A DNA stretch of 64,000 bases. It comes from Streptomyces sp. V3I7. Its GTDB lineage: Bacteria > Actinomycetota > Actinomycetes > Streptomycetales > Streptomycetaceae. The position numbers and the translations under genes were made by a program. Positions within the stretch are counted from its first letter, which is position 1. Each line of letters opens with the position of its first letter. The stretch lies in the NCBI RefSeq assembly GCF_030817495.1, contig NZ_JAUSZK010000001.1, forward strand, positions 1,715,001 to 1,779,000, written 5' to 3'. The notes beneath the pieces are model-generated. The model was given only the letters and a program-made list of their open reading frames with translations. It searched no databases and had not been told where the DNA came from. This document shows, piece after piece, positions 51,432 to 60,948 of the stretch.

Positions 51432-52496
51432 CCGCGCTCCCAGAATGCAGGACCGACGGGCTCCTCGAAGTCGCCGAGCGCCTGGAGGTAACCCTCGTCG
51501 TTCACGCCGATGCGGAGCTGCGGCAGGGCGTGACCGGCGGGGCCGAAGATCACTCGGGCACCGTCGGAGAGGTCGAAGGTGGACTGGTGACACGGGCACA
51601 GGACGTGGTGCGTCTGCTGCTCGTACAGGGAGATCGGGCAACCCACGTGGGTGCAGATCTTCGAGTACGCCACGATGCCCTCGTGCGACCACTCGAGCTC
51701 GCGCTTGTCCTTGATGTCGTCCGGCTGGAGCCGCACGATCATCAGGGCCGCCTTGGCGATCTCGGTCTGGAAGTCCTCGGCCTTGTCCTCCAGGCCCTCG
51801 GGCTTGGCGAACGTCAGCGAACCGACGGCGACGTCCTCGGGACGCAGCGGCTGGTTGGTGTTGACGTTGACGAGGAGCTTGCCCTTCGACCACAGCGTGT
51901 GCCGCAGCGAGGTGCCCGGCAGCGGGCCGAGGTCGCGCAGCAGGACGAGGCCGGACAGCGGCACCAGGGTGAGCGCGCCGAGCATCGTGTTGCGGATCAG
52001 CTTGCGGCGGGCCGAGCCCGGACTCCTTGGCGCCCGCCCGGAAGTCCTCGAAGACCTTCGCGCGGACCTCGGGGGTCGCCGAGATGTCGTGCCGCTCGTC
52101 GGTCAGCTCCACGTCGGACATCAGGGTGCGGGCCCAGTGGACCGCGCCCGCGCCGATGCAGAACAGCGCCGTGCCGAGGGTCAGACCCAGCGCGAAGTTC
52201 AGGGCGCTGAGGTGACCGATCGGGAAGACGAAGACCGACTTGTCGGCCGGGATCGTCACATACGCGGCGATGAAGGCGAGGGCGGCCAGCATCGACACCG
52301 TGAACAGCATGGCCACGACGCGCTCGGACCGCTGGGCGGCCCGCTCGTCGATGTCCTGGATCCGGTGCTCGTGCGGCGGCAGACCGGGGTCGGCGAACGG
52401 GTGCTTCTCGTCCGCGACGCTGACGGCCTCGTGCTCGCTGTGTCCTGCGGGCCGCTGGGCCGGCAGGTTCTCTTCTGGAATGTCTTGGCTACTCAT
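51428..52496 (-). CDS. qcrA: Rieske iron-sulfur subunit of bc1 complex, interrupted by a frameshift
   Basis: The actinobacterial three-helix Rieske protein is split over two frames. The first frame (52496 down to about 52010) encodes the N-terminus from MSSQDIPEENLPAQ through helices at about 60-85 and 95-120 to FRAGAKESG. The second frame continues with RRKLIRNTMLGALTLVP and ends with the cluster motifs CTHVGCPISLY and CPCHQSTFDLS. Removing one G:C pair near 52009-52013 would restore KESGLGRRKLIRN and a 355-residue protein. Start ATG overlaps the qcrC stop and the stop overlaps qcrB. The otherwise intact sequence suggests a read error or a very recent mutation. Confidence 0.9.
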
Positions 52497-53305
52497 GACT
52501 TCTTGGCCTTTGCGGTCCGAGCGGCGACCCAGACGGCGACCGCGATCAGGGCACCCAGTCCGAAGATCCATCCGAACAGGCCCTCGGTGACCGGGCCGAG
52601 ACCGCCCAGCTCGAGACCGCCGGGGTTCTCGGTGTTGCTGCTGTTGACCGCGTTCAGGTACGCGATGATGTCCTTCTTGTCCTTCTCCGGCATCGTCGTG
52701 TCGGGGAAGGAGGGCATGTTCTGCGGGCCGGTCTGCATGGCCTCGTAGATGTGCTTCGGGGCGACACCCTCGAGGGTCGGCGCGAACTTGCCCTTGGTCA
52801 GCGCACCACCCTTGCCGGTGAAGTTGTGGCACTGCGCGCAGTTGGTGCGGAACAGCTCGCCACCGTGGGCGATGTCGGCGCCCTGGGGGCCGTACTGCTG
52901 CTCGGTCGGCACCTCAGGACCGGCGCCCAGCGACGCGATGTACGCCGCGAGCTGGTCGATCTGGGCCTGGTCGTAGATGGGCTTCTTGCTCGGGACCTGG
53001 GCACCCTGGGAGGTGGCGGCCGGCATGCGGCCGGTGCTGACCTGGAAGTCCACGGCCGCGGCGCCCACGCCCACCAGGCTCGGCCCGTCGGAGGTGCCCT
53101 GGCCACCGGTGCCGTGGCAGCTGGCGCAGCCGACCGAGTAGAGCTTCTTGCCCTCCTCGATCGTCAGGGACTGGGCCGTTTCATCGGCCTGTGCCTTGCT
53201 CGCGGGCGCGAACGCGGCGTACAGCCCCCCAGTGGCCGCCAGCGCAAGGAGTAGGACGACGACCGCCGCCAGCGGATGGCGTCGTCGTACGGAGAGCTTT
53301 TTCAC
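52493..53305 (-). CDS. qcrC: Diheme cytochrome c subunit of bc1 complex
   Basis: A 270-residue exported diheme cytochrome. N-terminal signal/anchor helix (LAAVVVLLLALAATGGLY), two CxxCH haem sites (CASCHGTGGQG about residue 58 and CAQCHNFTGKGG about residue 158) and distal Met ligands in GRMPAATSQ and MPSFPD regions, then a C-terminal anchor helix GWIFGLGALIAVAVWVAA. The diheme form replaces separate cytochrome c1 and c in actinobacteria and wires bc1 directly to aa3 oxidase. GTG start; stop overlaps qcrA start. Confidence 0.97.
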   Translation of the reverse strand: MKKLSVRRRHPLAAVVVLLLALAATGGLYAAFAPASKAQADETAQSLTIEEGKKLYSVGCASCHGTGGQGTSDGPSLVGVGAAAVDFQVSTGRMPAATSQGAQVPSKKPIYDQAQIDQLAAYIASLGAGPEVPTEQQYGPQGADIAHGGELFRTNCAQCHNFTGKGGALTKGKFAPTLEGVAPKHIYEAMQTGPQNMPSFPDTTMPEKDKKDIIAYLNAVNSSNTENPGGLELGGLGPVTEGLFGWIFGLGALIAVAVWVAARTAKAKKS

Positions 53306-53381
53306 GGATTACCCCGGTGTCAGGATCTTCTGCGTCGATGCTTCAGGGATTGGATCGGCCCGGCCGTCTCCGGCGCGCCGA

Positions 53382-54002
53382 TTACTTGATCAGGTAGATC
53401 GTTGCGAAGAGGCCGATCCAGACGACATCGACGAAGTGCCAGTAGTAGGACACGACGATGGCGGCGGTCGCCTGCTCGTGCGTGAACCTCTTGGCCACGT
53501 AGGTGCGGCCGAGGACCAGCAGGAAGGCGATGAGACCGCCCGTCACGTGCAGGCCGTGGAAACCGGTGGTCAGGTAGAACACCGAGCCGTACGGGCCGGA
53601 GGAGAGCGAGAGCCCGTCCTTCGTGACCAGCTCCGTGTACTCGAAGATCTGACCGCCGATGAAGATCGCACCCATCACGAAGGTGACGGCGAACCAGGCC
53701 CGGAGCTTCTTCACGTCACCGCGCTCGGCGGCGAACACGCCGAGCTGACAGGTGAGTGAGGAGAGCACCAGGATCGTGGTGTTGGTCGCCGAGAACGGAA
53801 GGTTCAGCGCGGACGCCATTTCCTTCCAGTACTTGGGACCGGTCACCGATCGCAGGGTGAAGTACATCGCGAAGAGGGCCGCGAAGAACATCAGCTCGGA
53901 ACTCAGCCAGATGATGGTTCCGACGCTGGTGAGGTTCGGCCGATTGACCGACGGGTGCGCGTGCCCGGTTTCTACTGTCGTTGCTGTCGCCACGACCGAC
54001 AT
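53382..54002 (-). CDS. ctaE: Cytochrome c oxidase subunit III
   Basis: A 206-residue, five-helix subunit of the aa3 oxidase. [20 protein letters not shown] in helix 1, the QIFEYTEL region and [19 protein letters not shown] and [18 protein letters not shown] in the last two helices are classic. It heads the ctaE-qcrC-qcrA-qcrB operon (76-bp gap to qcrC). The ATG at 54002 lacks a strong ribosome site; a GTG at 53993 is an alternative. It is divergent from a pseudo-receiver gene. Confidence 0.96.
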   Translation of the reverse strand: MSVVATATTVETGHAHPSVNRPNLTSVGTIIWLSSELMFFAALFAMYFTLRSVTGPKYWKEMASALNLPFSATNTTILVLSSLTCQLGVFAAERGDVKKLRAWFAVTFVMGAIFIGGQIFEYTELVTKDGLSLSSGPYGSVFYLTTGFHGLHVTGGLIAFLLVLGRTYVAKRFTHEQATAAIVVSYYWHFVDVVWIGLFATIYLIK

Positions 54003-54205
54003 TATGTCGGTCGCTTATCTGGCCCTCACCCCGGGGGTCCCGTTCGGAGTGTCCGTGCGGTGTGTACTGCTTTGATGCCGCCGCGCGGACCCATCGAAGG
54101 CCTGTCCGAACCGGTGTTGACGAGGTGTCGGAAGGGGTAGCATCCGCGCCATCGGTACCCGGAAGTTCCCGACCCATACTGTGTCTTTCTAGGCGTGGAG
54201 GAACA

Positions 54206-54607
54206 ATGCAGGCGACCGCGACGGTGCTGGTCTACAGCGATGACGCAGGCACCCGTGAGCAAGTGCGGTTGGTCACGGGCCGCCGGCCCGCCCCGGACGT
54301 CCCCCTCGTGGAGTTCGTGGAGTGCGCCACGCCCGCCGCCGTCATGCGGGAGCTGACCAAGGGCGGCATCGACGTCTGTGTCCTGGACGGCGAGGCCGTG
54401 CCGATGGGTGGCATGGGCCTGTGCCGGCAGATCAAGGACGAGATCTTCGACGCCCCGCCGGTACTGCTGCTCATGGGCCGCCCCCAGGACGCCTGGCTGG
54501 CCACCTGGAGCCGCGCGGAGGCCGCTGTGACGCTCCCGGTGGAGCCGGTGGAGTTCGCGGGCGCCCTCGCCTCCCTGCTGCGGCAGAAGAGGCTCCAGAG
54601 CGCCTAG
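54206..54607 (+). CDS. Single-domain pseudo-receiver protein
   Basis: A 133-residue protein with a CheY-like fold and GGAGG site. It has an acidic pair at D12/D13 (VLVYSDDAG) and an Asp at 61 (VCVLDGEAVP) in the phospho-acceptor place, but the conserved signalling Lys is replaced (TLPVEPVEF where TKPV is usual) and the switch Thr/Ser is Met (LLLMGRP). No output domain exists. It is divergent from ctaE and conserved in that place in Streptomyces as far as I recall. A protein-protein docking role is more likely than phosphotransfer; unproven. Confidence 0.82.
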   Translation: MQATATVLVYSDDAGTREQVRLVTGRRPAPDVPLVEFVECATPAAVMRELTKGGIDVCVLDGEAVPMGGMGLCRQIKDEIFDAPPVLLLMGRPQDAWLATWSRAEAAVTLPVEPVEFAGALASLLRQKRLQSA

Positions 54608-54615
54608 GAGACGCA

Positions 54616-54666
54616 AGGGGCGTGCGGGGGGGCGTACAGCGGCTGTACGGCCCCCCGCACGCCCCT
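54616..54666. terminator. Long bidirectional hairpin terminator
   Basis: AGGGGCGTGCGGGGGG with GCGTACAG pairs with CTGTACGG and CCCCCCGCACGCCCCT, a 24-bp near-perfect stem with a 3-nt loop, between the pseudo-receiver and the convergent L,D-transpeptidase gene. Confidence 0.9.
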
Positions 54667-54672
54667 GTGTGT

Positions 54673-55947
54673 TCAGAGCGCCGTCGGCTGGAGGCGGGCC
54701 ATGTCCTCGGGCCGCTGGGTGTCCGGCGTGCCGGCCATCAGGGCGCTGCCGCCCCGCCACTTCTCCCAGGGGACGTTCCAGTCGCCGAAGCCGTTGTCGA
54801 ACGGGGTCATCTCCTGGCCGTTGGAGTTGACGACCTGGACGATGTCGCCCTCTCGGACGGTGTTGAAGAACCACTCCGCGTTGCCGGTGCTCATGCCGGT
54901 GCAGCCGTGGCTGACGTTGGCGGCGCCCTGGGAACCGACGGACCAGGGTGCGGCGTGGACGTACTCGCCGGACCAGGTGACCCGGGTGGCGTAGTACACG
55001 GGCAGGTCGTAGGAGTCGGAGGTGCCCTCGGCGATGCCGACCGTGGTCCCGCGCATGCGTACGAAGTACTCCTTGCCCAGGATGACCTTGACACCGTTGC
55101 GGGTCTCGAAGCCGGGCTTGCCCGTGGTGATCGGGATCTCCTTGATCACCGCGCCATTCTTGTAGACCTTCATGGAGTGCGTCGCGGCGTCGGTGACGGC
55201 GATGATCTGGTCACCGGTGGTGATCTTCAGGGGTTTGCCGGTGCCGCCGCGCAGCCGGTCGCTGATCTTGACGCCCTCCAGGTTGCTGCGCACCTGGATC
55301 GTGGCGTGGGTGGGCCAGTACTCCTTGGGCCGGTAGTGCAGTTGCTTGTCGTTCACCCAGTACCAGGCGCCCGCGACACCCGGCACCGAGTCGACCTGGA
55401 GGGACCGCTCGACGAGGGCGCGCTGGGCCTTGTCCCGTACGGGCTGGCTGAGGTCCGCGGTGATGGGCTGGCCGACGCCGTACTCCCCCGTCTTGGGCCC
55501 GAACGTGACGTCCAGGGCCTTCTTGGCGGTGGGCTTGGTGGTGTCGAAGTCCAGGACCTTGCGGCCGGGCGCCCCGTCCTCGCCCTCCGTGCTGACCCGC
55601 ACGGTGTAGTGGGCGTTGGCGGCGAGTGGGGAGGTGCTGTGCCAACGGCTGCCGTCGGCGGCGAGTTCGCCCGTCACGTAGCGGCCCGTGGCGTCCATCG
55701 CCGTGACGTCCGTGATGCGGTCGTCCCCGGTGGCGCTGACCTCGAGGGGCTTGTCCGGGTCGGCCTTCTTGCCGGAACCCGTGGGGGCGTTGAAGGAGAT
55801 CCTGTCCGCCGCGTCGTAGGGCCGGGCTGACAAGGATTCGCTGTCCGAGCTACAGGCGGTCAGGCCCGCACCGAGGGCGGTCACCAGCAGGGTGCAGCCG
55901 ATGACGGTGCCGGCTCCCGCGCCGCGAAAACGCACAGTGTGGCTCAT
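54673..55947 (-). CDS. L,D-transpeptidase lipoprotein (Ig-like + YkuD)
   Basis: A 424-residue secreted lipoprotein with lipobox GAGLTACSSD (Cys about 32). Two Ig-like domains (about 50-240), including LDVTFGPKTGEYGVGQPI, precede the YkuD catalytic domain (about 245-375) with VHAAPWSVGSQGAANVSHG leading to the nucleophile Cys in HGCTGMS. A C-terminal WEKWRGGSALMAG segment follows, as in mycobacterial LdtMt2. It makes 3-3 peptidoglycan cross-links outside the cell. It lies between ctaE and ctaF, splitting the cytochrome oxidase genes. Confidence 0.96.
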   Translation of the reverse strand: MSHTVRFRGAGAGTVIGCTLLVTALGAGLTACSSDSESLSARPYDAADRISFNAPTGSGKKADPDKPLEVSATGDDRITDVTAMDATGRYVTGELAADGSRWHSTSPLAANAHYTVRVSTEGEDGAPGRKVLDFDTTKPTAKKALDVTFGPKTGEYGVGQPITADLSQPVRDKAQRALVERSLQVDSVPGVAGAWYWVNDKQLHYRPKEYWPTHATIQVRSNLEGVKISDRLRGGTGKPLKITTGDQIIAVTDAATHSMKVYKNGAVIKEIPITTGKPGFETRNGVKVILGKEYFVRMRGTTVGIAEGTSDSYDLPVYYATRVTWSGEYVHAAPWSVGSQGAANVSHGCTGMSTGNAEWFFNTVREGDIVQVVNSNGQEMTPFDNGFGDWNVPWEKWRGGSALMAGTPDTQRPEDMARLQPTAL

Positions 55948-56022
55948 GCCGCCACGCTAAGCAGATGAGCGGACCGGTGCGCGGTAGGACAGTCCGATCG
56001 TGGGCCTTTTGTCCGGCAAATG

Positions 56023-56063
56023 GGGGAAGCCCGGGCCTCCTGACGGAGTGCCCGGGCTTCCCC
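56023..56063. terminator. Hairpin terminator after ctaF
   Basis: GGGGAAGCCCGGGC pairs perfectly with GCCCGGGCTTCCCC (14 bp, 13-nt loop), 18 bp beyond the ctaF stop and ahead of the L,D-transpeptidase promoter. Confidence 0.9.
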
Positions 56064-56080
56064 GGAGTGCGCTGCGTGCG

Positions 56081-56479
56081 CTACTGCGTGCGGCTCTCAC
56101 CGTGGTAGTACTCGAACACCCAGCCGAACAGACCGATCAGGATGATCGGCGCCGAGAAGTACATCAGCCACCAGCCGACGGCGATGCCGAGGAAGGCCAG
56201 CGCGCCGCCGATGCCGAGCGCGAGCGGCTGCCAGCTGTGCGGGCTGAAGAAGCCCAGCTCGCCGGCCTCGTCCGCGACGTCGGCCTCCTTGTTGTCCTGG
56301 GCACCCGCGTCGACCCGCCGGGCGGTGAAGCCCAGGTAGTAGCCGACCATGATGCACAGGCCGAAGGCCATGACGAGCGCCGTCGTACCGACCGGCTCCT
56401 TCGACCACACGCCATAGACGACCGCCATGACGAGGATGAAGGCGCTCAGCCACATGAACATCCTGCCCTGGATCTTCAC
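56081..56479 (-). CDS. ctaF: Cytochrome c oxidase subunit IV (actinobacterial)
   Basis: A 132-residue, four-helix small subunit special to actinobacterial aa3 oxidases. [21 protein letters not shown] starts helix 1; [21 protein letters not shown] is the hallmark segment before helix 3. GTG start overlaps the ctaD stop by three bases, giving coupled translation. It stabilises the bc1-aa3 supercomplex. Confidence 0.96.
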   Translation of the reverse strand: MKIQGRMFMWLSAFILVMAVVYGVWSKEPVGTTALVMAFGLCIMVGYYLGFTARRVDAGAQDNKEADVADEAGELGFFSPHSWQPLALGIGGALAFLGIAVGWWLMYFSAPIILIGLFGWVFEYYHGESRTQ

Positions 56480-58209
56480 TTGCCGGCCTCCTTGCCGCCC
56501 GCGATGGCACCGGCGTGGCCGGCGTGCTCAAGCTGCTCGAGGGCCGCGATCTCAGGGTGGTGCAGGTCGAACGCCGGGGATTCGCTGCGGATCCGCGGCA
56601 GGGTGAGGAAGTTGTGCCGCGGGGGCGGGCACGAGGTGGCCCACTCCAGCGAACGGCCGTAGCCCCAGGGGTCGTCGACGCCGACCGGCTTGCCGTACTT
56701 GGCCGTCTTCCACACGTTGTAGAGGAACGGCAGGATCGACAGGCCGAGCAGGAACGAGCTGATCGTGGAGATCGTGTTCAGGGCGGTGAAGCCGTCGGCC
56801 GCCAGGTAGTCGGCGTAACGACGGGGCATGCCCTCGGCGCCCAGCCAGTGCTGGACCAGGAAGGTGCCGTGGAAGCCGATGAACAGCGTCCAGAAGGTGA
56901 TCTTGCCGAGGCGCTCGTCGAGCATCTTGCCGGTGAACTTCGGCCACCAGAAGTGGAAGCCGGAGAACATCGCGAAGACGACGGTGCCGAACACGACGTA
57001 GTGGAAGTGCGCCACCACGAAGTACGAGTCCGAGACGTGGAAGTCCATCGGCGGCGAGGCCAGGATGACACCCGTCAGACCACCGAAGGTGAAGGTGATC
57101 AGGAAGCCGACGGCCCAGAGCATCGGGGTCTCGAAGCTCAGTGACCCCTTCCACATGGTGCCGATCCAGTTGAAGAACTTCACACCGGTCGGGACCGCGA
57201 TCAGGAAGGTCATGAAGGAGAAGAACGGCAGCAGCACACCGCCGGTGACGTACATGTGGTGCGCCCACACGGTCACGGACAGACCGGCGATCGAGATCGT
57301 CGCGGCGATCAGACCCATGTAGCCGAACATCGGCTTGCGGGAGAAGACCGGGATGACCTCACTGATGATGCCGAAGAACGGCAGGGCAATGATGTACACC
57401 TCTGGGTGTCCGAAGAACCAGAAGAGGTGTTGCCACAGCAGTGCGCCACCGTTGGCCGCGTCGAAGACATGGGCACCGAACTTGCGGTCCGCCTCCAGGG
57501 CGAACAGCGCGGCGGCCAGCACCGGGAAGGCCAGCAGGACCAGGACACCGGTCAGCAGCACGTTCCACACGAAGATCGGCATGCGGAACATGGTCATGCC
57601 CGGAGCACGCATGCAGATGATCGTGGTGATGAAGTTGACCGAGCCGAGGATCGTGCCGAAGCCGGAGAGGGCCAGACCCATGATCCACATGTCGGCGCCG
57701 AGGCCCGGCGAGCGGACCGCGTCCGACAGCGGGCTGTACGCGAACCAGCCGAAGTCGGCCGCGCCCTCGGGGGTGATGAAACCACCGACCGCGATCGTCG
57801 AGCCGAACAGATAGAGCCAGTAGGCGAACATGTTCAGCCGCGGGAACGCCACGTCGGGCGCGCCGATCTGCAGCGGCATGATCCAGTTCGCGAAGCCGGC
57901 GAAGAGCGGGGTCGCGAACATCAGGAGCATCACGGTGCCGTGCATCGTGAACGCCTGGTTGAACTGCTCGTTGGACATGATCTGCAGGCCCGGCCGGGCC
58001 AGCTCGGCGCGCATGAGGAGCGCCATCACGCCGCCGATCAGGAAGAACGCGAACGACGTCACGAGGTACAGCGTGCCGATCGTCTTGTGGTCGGTGGTCG
58101 TCAGCCACTTCACCACGACGTTGCCGGGCTGCTTGCGCCTGACCGGCAGCTCGTGCTCGTACGAGTCTTCAGCTGCCGCGGCACCCTGGGGTTCGTTGAG
58201 GATGCTCAC
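56476..58209 (-). CDS. ctaD: Cytochrome c oxidase subunit I
   Basis: A 577-residue catalytic subunit with twelve helices, haem a, haem a3 and Cu[13 protein letters not shown] (low-spin haem His), [14 protein letters not shown] with the His-Tyr cross-link, [10 protein letters not shown] (CuB His pair; Tyr replaces the usual Phe) and [15 protein letters not shown] (haem ligands) are all in order. C-terminal cytoplasmic tail GGKEAGK follows. Start ATG overlaps the ctaC stop. It reduces oxygen at the end of the chain fed by QcrC. Confidence 0.98.
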   Translation of the reverse strand: MSILNEPQGAAAAEDSYEHELPVRRKQPGNVVVKWLTTTDHKTIGTLYLVTSFAFFLIGGVMALLMRAELARPGLQIMSNEQFNQAFTMHGTVMLLMFATPLFAGFANWIMPLQIGAPDVAFPRLNMFAYWLYLFGSTIAVGGFITPEGAADFGWFAYSPLSDAVRSPGLGADMWIMGLALSGFGTILGSVNFITTIICMRAPGMTMFRMPIFVWNVLLTGVLVLLAFPVLAAALFALEADRKFGAHVFDAANGGALLWQHLFWFFGHPEVYIIALPFFGIISEVIPVFSRKPMFGYMGLIAATISIAGLSVTVWAHHMYVTGGVLLPFFSFMTFLIAVPTGVKFFNWIGTMWKGSLSFETPMLWAVGFLITFTFGGLTGVILASPPMDFHVSDSYFVVAHFHYVVFGTVVFAMFSGFHFWWPKFTGKMLDERLGKITFWTLFIGFHGTFLVQHWLGAEGMPRRYADYLAADGFTALNTISTISSFLLGLSILPFLYNVWKTAKYGKPVGVDDPWGYGRSLEWATSCPPPRHNFLTLPRIRSESPAFDLHHPEIAALEQLEHAGHAGAIAGGKEAGK

Positions 58210-59165
58210 AGGTTGTTCGTCTCCCGGTTCTTCTCATGCGGCGTCTGCTTGATGCCGGCGGGAATGTAACCGGTCTGCCCCTTCTTGGCGAGGTCCTTGA
58301 GGTGCTGCTCGTAGCGCTCGGGGGAGACGACCTTCACGTTGAACAGCATCCGGGAGTGGTCGACGCCGCAGAGCTCCGCACACTTGCCGAAGAAGGTGCC
58401 CTGGTGGTTCGGGGTCACCTGGAAGGCGTTGGTGTGGCCCGGGATCACGTCCTGCTTCATCAGGAACGGCACCACCCAGAAGGAGTGGATGACGTCACGC
58501 GAGGTGAGGATGAAGCGGACCGTCTTGCCCTCAGGGAGCCAGAGCGTCGGACCGGGGTTGTGCGTCTGCGGGTTCCGCGTACCGGGCGTGCCGACGTCGT
58601 AGACGCCGCCGGCGTTCGCCGGGAATTCCTTCACGAACCGGTTCGGAATGGCGTCCAGGTTCGGATCGGTCTTCGCGTTGCCCTTGGAACCGGGAACGTT
58701 CTCGATGTAGTTGAAGCCCCAGCTCCACTGGAAGCCGACCACGTTGACCGTGACGTCGGGCTTCTTGGAGAGGCTGAGGAGCTTCGCCTCGTCCCGGGCC
58801 GTGAAGTAGAAGAGCACCGAGATGATGATGATCGGGACCACCGTGTACAGGGCCTCGATCGGCATGTTGTACCGGGTCTGCGGAGGTACCTCGACCTTGG
58901 TGCGGCTGCGCCGGTGGAACATGACGCTCCACAGGATCAGGCCCCACACCAGCACGCCGACGGCGAGCGCGGCAGCCCAGGAACCCTGCCACAGGGAAAG
59001 GATCCGCGGAGCCTCTTCCGTGGTCGGGGTGGGCATACCAAGGCGGGGGAAGTCCTTGTATGTGCAACCGGTCGCGGTCGCCAGGACCAGGCCCGCGGTC
59101 AGTGCCTGCAGCAGCTTCCGCCGCATCGGGCGCCGCGGCGAGCGGTCGGAGCCGTTGGGACTCAC
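58206..59165 (-). CDS. ctaC: Cytochrome c oxidase subunit II
   Basis: A 319-residue subunit with a lipobox at [12 protein letters not shown] (Cys about 34), two helices (about 60-82 and 105-125), and the cupredoxin domain with the CuA site in [23 protein letters not shown] and [10 protein letters not shown] are conserved. GTG at 59165 is chosen since the Arg-rich n-region and signal follow at once and GGAAGGCG lies upstream; the longer frame to 59285 has no homologous character. First gene of the ctaC-ctaD-ctaF operon. Confidence 0.96.
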   Translation of the reverse strand: MSPNGSDRSPRRPMRRKLLQALTAGLVLATATGCTYKDFPRLGMPTPTTEEAPRILSLWQGSWAAALAVGVLVWGLILWSVMFHRRSRTKVEVPPQTRYNMPIEALYTVVPIIIISVLFYFTARDEAKLLSLSKKPDVTVNVVGFQWSWGFNYIENVPGSKGNAKTDPNLDAIPNRFVKEFPANAGGVYDVGTPGTRNPQTHNPGPTLWLPEGKTVRFILTSRDVIHSFWVVPFLMKQDVIPGHTNAFQVTPNHQGTFFGKCAELCGVDHSRMLFNVKVVSPERYEQHLKDLAKKGQTGYIPAGIKQTPHEKNRETNNL

Positions 59166-59542
59166 GTAGCGCCTTCCCGAGAGTCTCGCCCGCGCTGTAC
59201 GGCTGCGGCCGTCTCGCTGGTCGGTCGCCGCCCTGCGTCGGGCAGGGGTTTGATGTTTATGCGGACCAAACCCTACTGGACGCATTTCGGGGTCGCGCGG
59301 GAGGGGTGGGCAACGCGTCGCGCCTCCCCCCGAGGGGCCCCGGACACCCCGCCGTACACCGCCATCTGACGGGGATTCGACGCTTTCGGGGGCCTATGTC
59401 TCGGGGTCGTTACGGACGCTCGTGCGGGGGGTGACGACGAGGGGTCGGGATTGTGCGTGTTCAGGCGGATCTCCCACGAAAAGCCCGACAGGTGAGCCGG
59501 GCCGCCAGGACGGGTCGGCGCACCGAGGATTAGCGTGGCGGT
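59166..59542. promoter_or_regulatory. Divergent ctaC/desulfurase promoter interval with inverted repeat
   Basis: The 377 bp hold no gene. GGGTTTG (59246-59252) and CAAACCC (59267-59273) form a 7-bp inverted repeat with a 14-bp AT-richer centre, about 80 bp upstream of ctaC. A TAGGGT-like -10 for the minus strand overlaps its right arm. The remaining part toward 59542 shows no clear site. Confidence 0.45.
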
Positions 59543-60922
59543 GTGTCCTACTTCGACGCGGCCTCCGCCGCTCCCCTCCACCCCGTCGCCCGGCAGGCGC
59601 TCCAGGCCTCGCTCGACGAGGGGTGGGCCGATCCCGCACGGCTGTACCGGGAGGGGCGGCGGGCGCGGATGCTGCTGGACGCGGCGCGCGAGGCGGCCGC
59701 GGAGGCGGTGGGGTGCCGGCCGGACGAGCTGGTGTTCACCTCCTCCGGGACCCGGGCCGTGCACACCGGCGTCGCGGGCGCGCTGGCGGGACGGCGCCGG
59801 ACCGGACGCCACCTGATCGTGTCAGCCGTCGAACACTCCTCGGTGCTGCACGCGGCGGACGTGTTCGAGGCCGACGGCGGATCGGTGACCCGGGTCCCGG
59901 TCCTGCGTACGGGCGCGGTCACCGCGGACTCCTACGCCGGGGCGCTGCGCACCGACACCGCGCTGGCCTGTCTGCAGTCGGCCAGCCACGAGGTGGGGAC
60001 CGAGCAGCCGGTGGCCGCGGTGGCCGAGGTGTGCCGGGCGGCCGGGGTGCCGCTGCTGGTGGACGCGGCCCAGTCGCTGGGCTGGGGGCGCGTCGAGGGC
60101 GACTGGTCCCTGCTGACGGGCAGTGCCCACAAGTGGGGCGGGCCGTCGGGGGTCGGGCTGCTCGTCGTACGCAAGGGGGTGCGGTTCGCGGCCCAGGGGC
60201 CGGTGGACGAGCGCGAGTCGGGGCGGGCGCCCGGGTTCGAGAACATCCCGGCGATCGTGGCCGCGGCCGCATCGCTGCGGGCGGTACGGGCCGAGGCGGC
60301 CCAGGAGGCCGTACGGCTGCGGGAGTTGACCGAGCGGATCCGCACCCGGGTGCCGGAACTGGTGCCGGACGTCGAGGTGGTGGGCGATCCGGCGCGCAGG
60401 CTGCCCGGGATCGTCACCTTCTCCTGCCTCTACGTCGACGGCGAGGCGCTGCTCGACGCCCTGGACCGGGAGGGCTTCTCGGTGTCGTCCGGGTCGTCCT
60501 GCACGAGCAGCACGCTGATCCCGAGCCATGTGCTGAAGGCGATGGGTGTGCTGAGCGAGGGCAACGTACGGGTGTCGCTGCCGCCGGGGACGCCGGCGGA
60601 GGACGTCGAGCGGTTCCTGTCGGTGCTGTCCGGGGCGGTGGCCGGGGTCCGCGAGAAGCTGGGGGCGCCGGTCGGGACGGCTTCTGCGACGCCGGTCGAG
60701 GAGCTGATCGTGGACGCACTCGGCCGGCGCTGCCCGATCCCCGTCATCGAGCTGGCGAAGGTCATCGGGGACGTGCCGGTGGGCGGCACGGTGCGCGTCC
60801 TGTCGGACGACGAGGCGGCACGGCTGGACATCCCGGTGTGGTGCGAGATGCGCGGCCAGGAGTACGTCGGCGAGGAGCCGGCGGAACGAGGCGCCGCGTA
60901 CATCGTCCGCCGGGTGAGCTGA
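59543..60922 (+). CDS. Cysteine desulfurase-TusA fusion protein
   Basis: A 459-residue fusion. Residues 1-365 are a class V aminotransferase-like cysteine desulfurase: FTSSGTRAVHTG, SAVEHSSVLHAA, QSASHEVGTEQPV, the PLP lysine in LLTGSAHKWGGPSGVG, and the persulfide Cys in SSGSSCTSSTLIPSH. Residues ~385-459 are a TusA/SirA-like sulfurtransferase domain with the acceptor Cys in VDALGRRCPIPVIELAKVI. The fusion would pass persulfide sulfur within one chain, for example to tRNA thiolation or molybdopterin. GTG start. It is divergent from ctaC. Confidence 0.94.
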   Translation: MSYFDAASAAPLHPVARQALQASLDEGWADPARLYREGRRARMLLDAAREAAAEAVGCRPDELVFTSSGTRAVHTGVAGALAGRRRTGRHLIVSAVEHSSVLHAADVFEADGGSVTRVPVLRTGAVTADSYAGALRTDTALACLQSASHEVGTEQPVAAVAEVCRAAGVPLLVDAAQSLGWGRVEGDWSLLTGSAHKWGGPSGVGLLVVRKGVRFAAQGPVDERESGRAPGFENIPAIVAAAASLRAVRAEAAQEAVRLRELTERIRTRVPELVPDVEVVGDPARRLPGIVTFSCLYVDGEALLDALDREGFSVSSGSSCTSSTLIPSHVLKAMGVLSEGNVRVSLPPGTPAEDVERFLSVLSGAVAGVREKLGAPVGTASATPVEELIVDALGRRCPIPVIELAKVIGDVPVGGTVRVLSDDEAARLDIPVWCEMRGQEYVGEEPAERGAAYIVRRVS

Positions 60923-60948
60923 ACAGAGGCTCAGGGGCAGCCGACTCA

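Noticed and set aside
49128-51491. 787-codon open frame on the plus strand
   Set aside because: Antisense to trpD and qcrB; composition is typical antisense (Asp/Gln/Arg/Val-rich).
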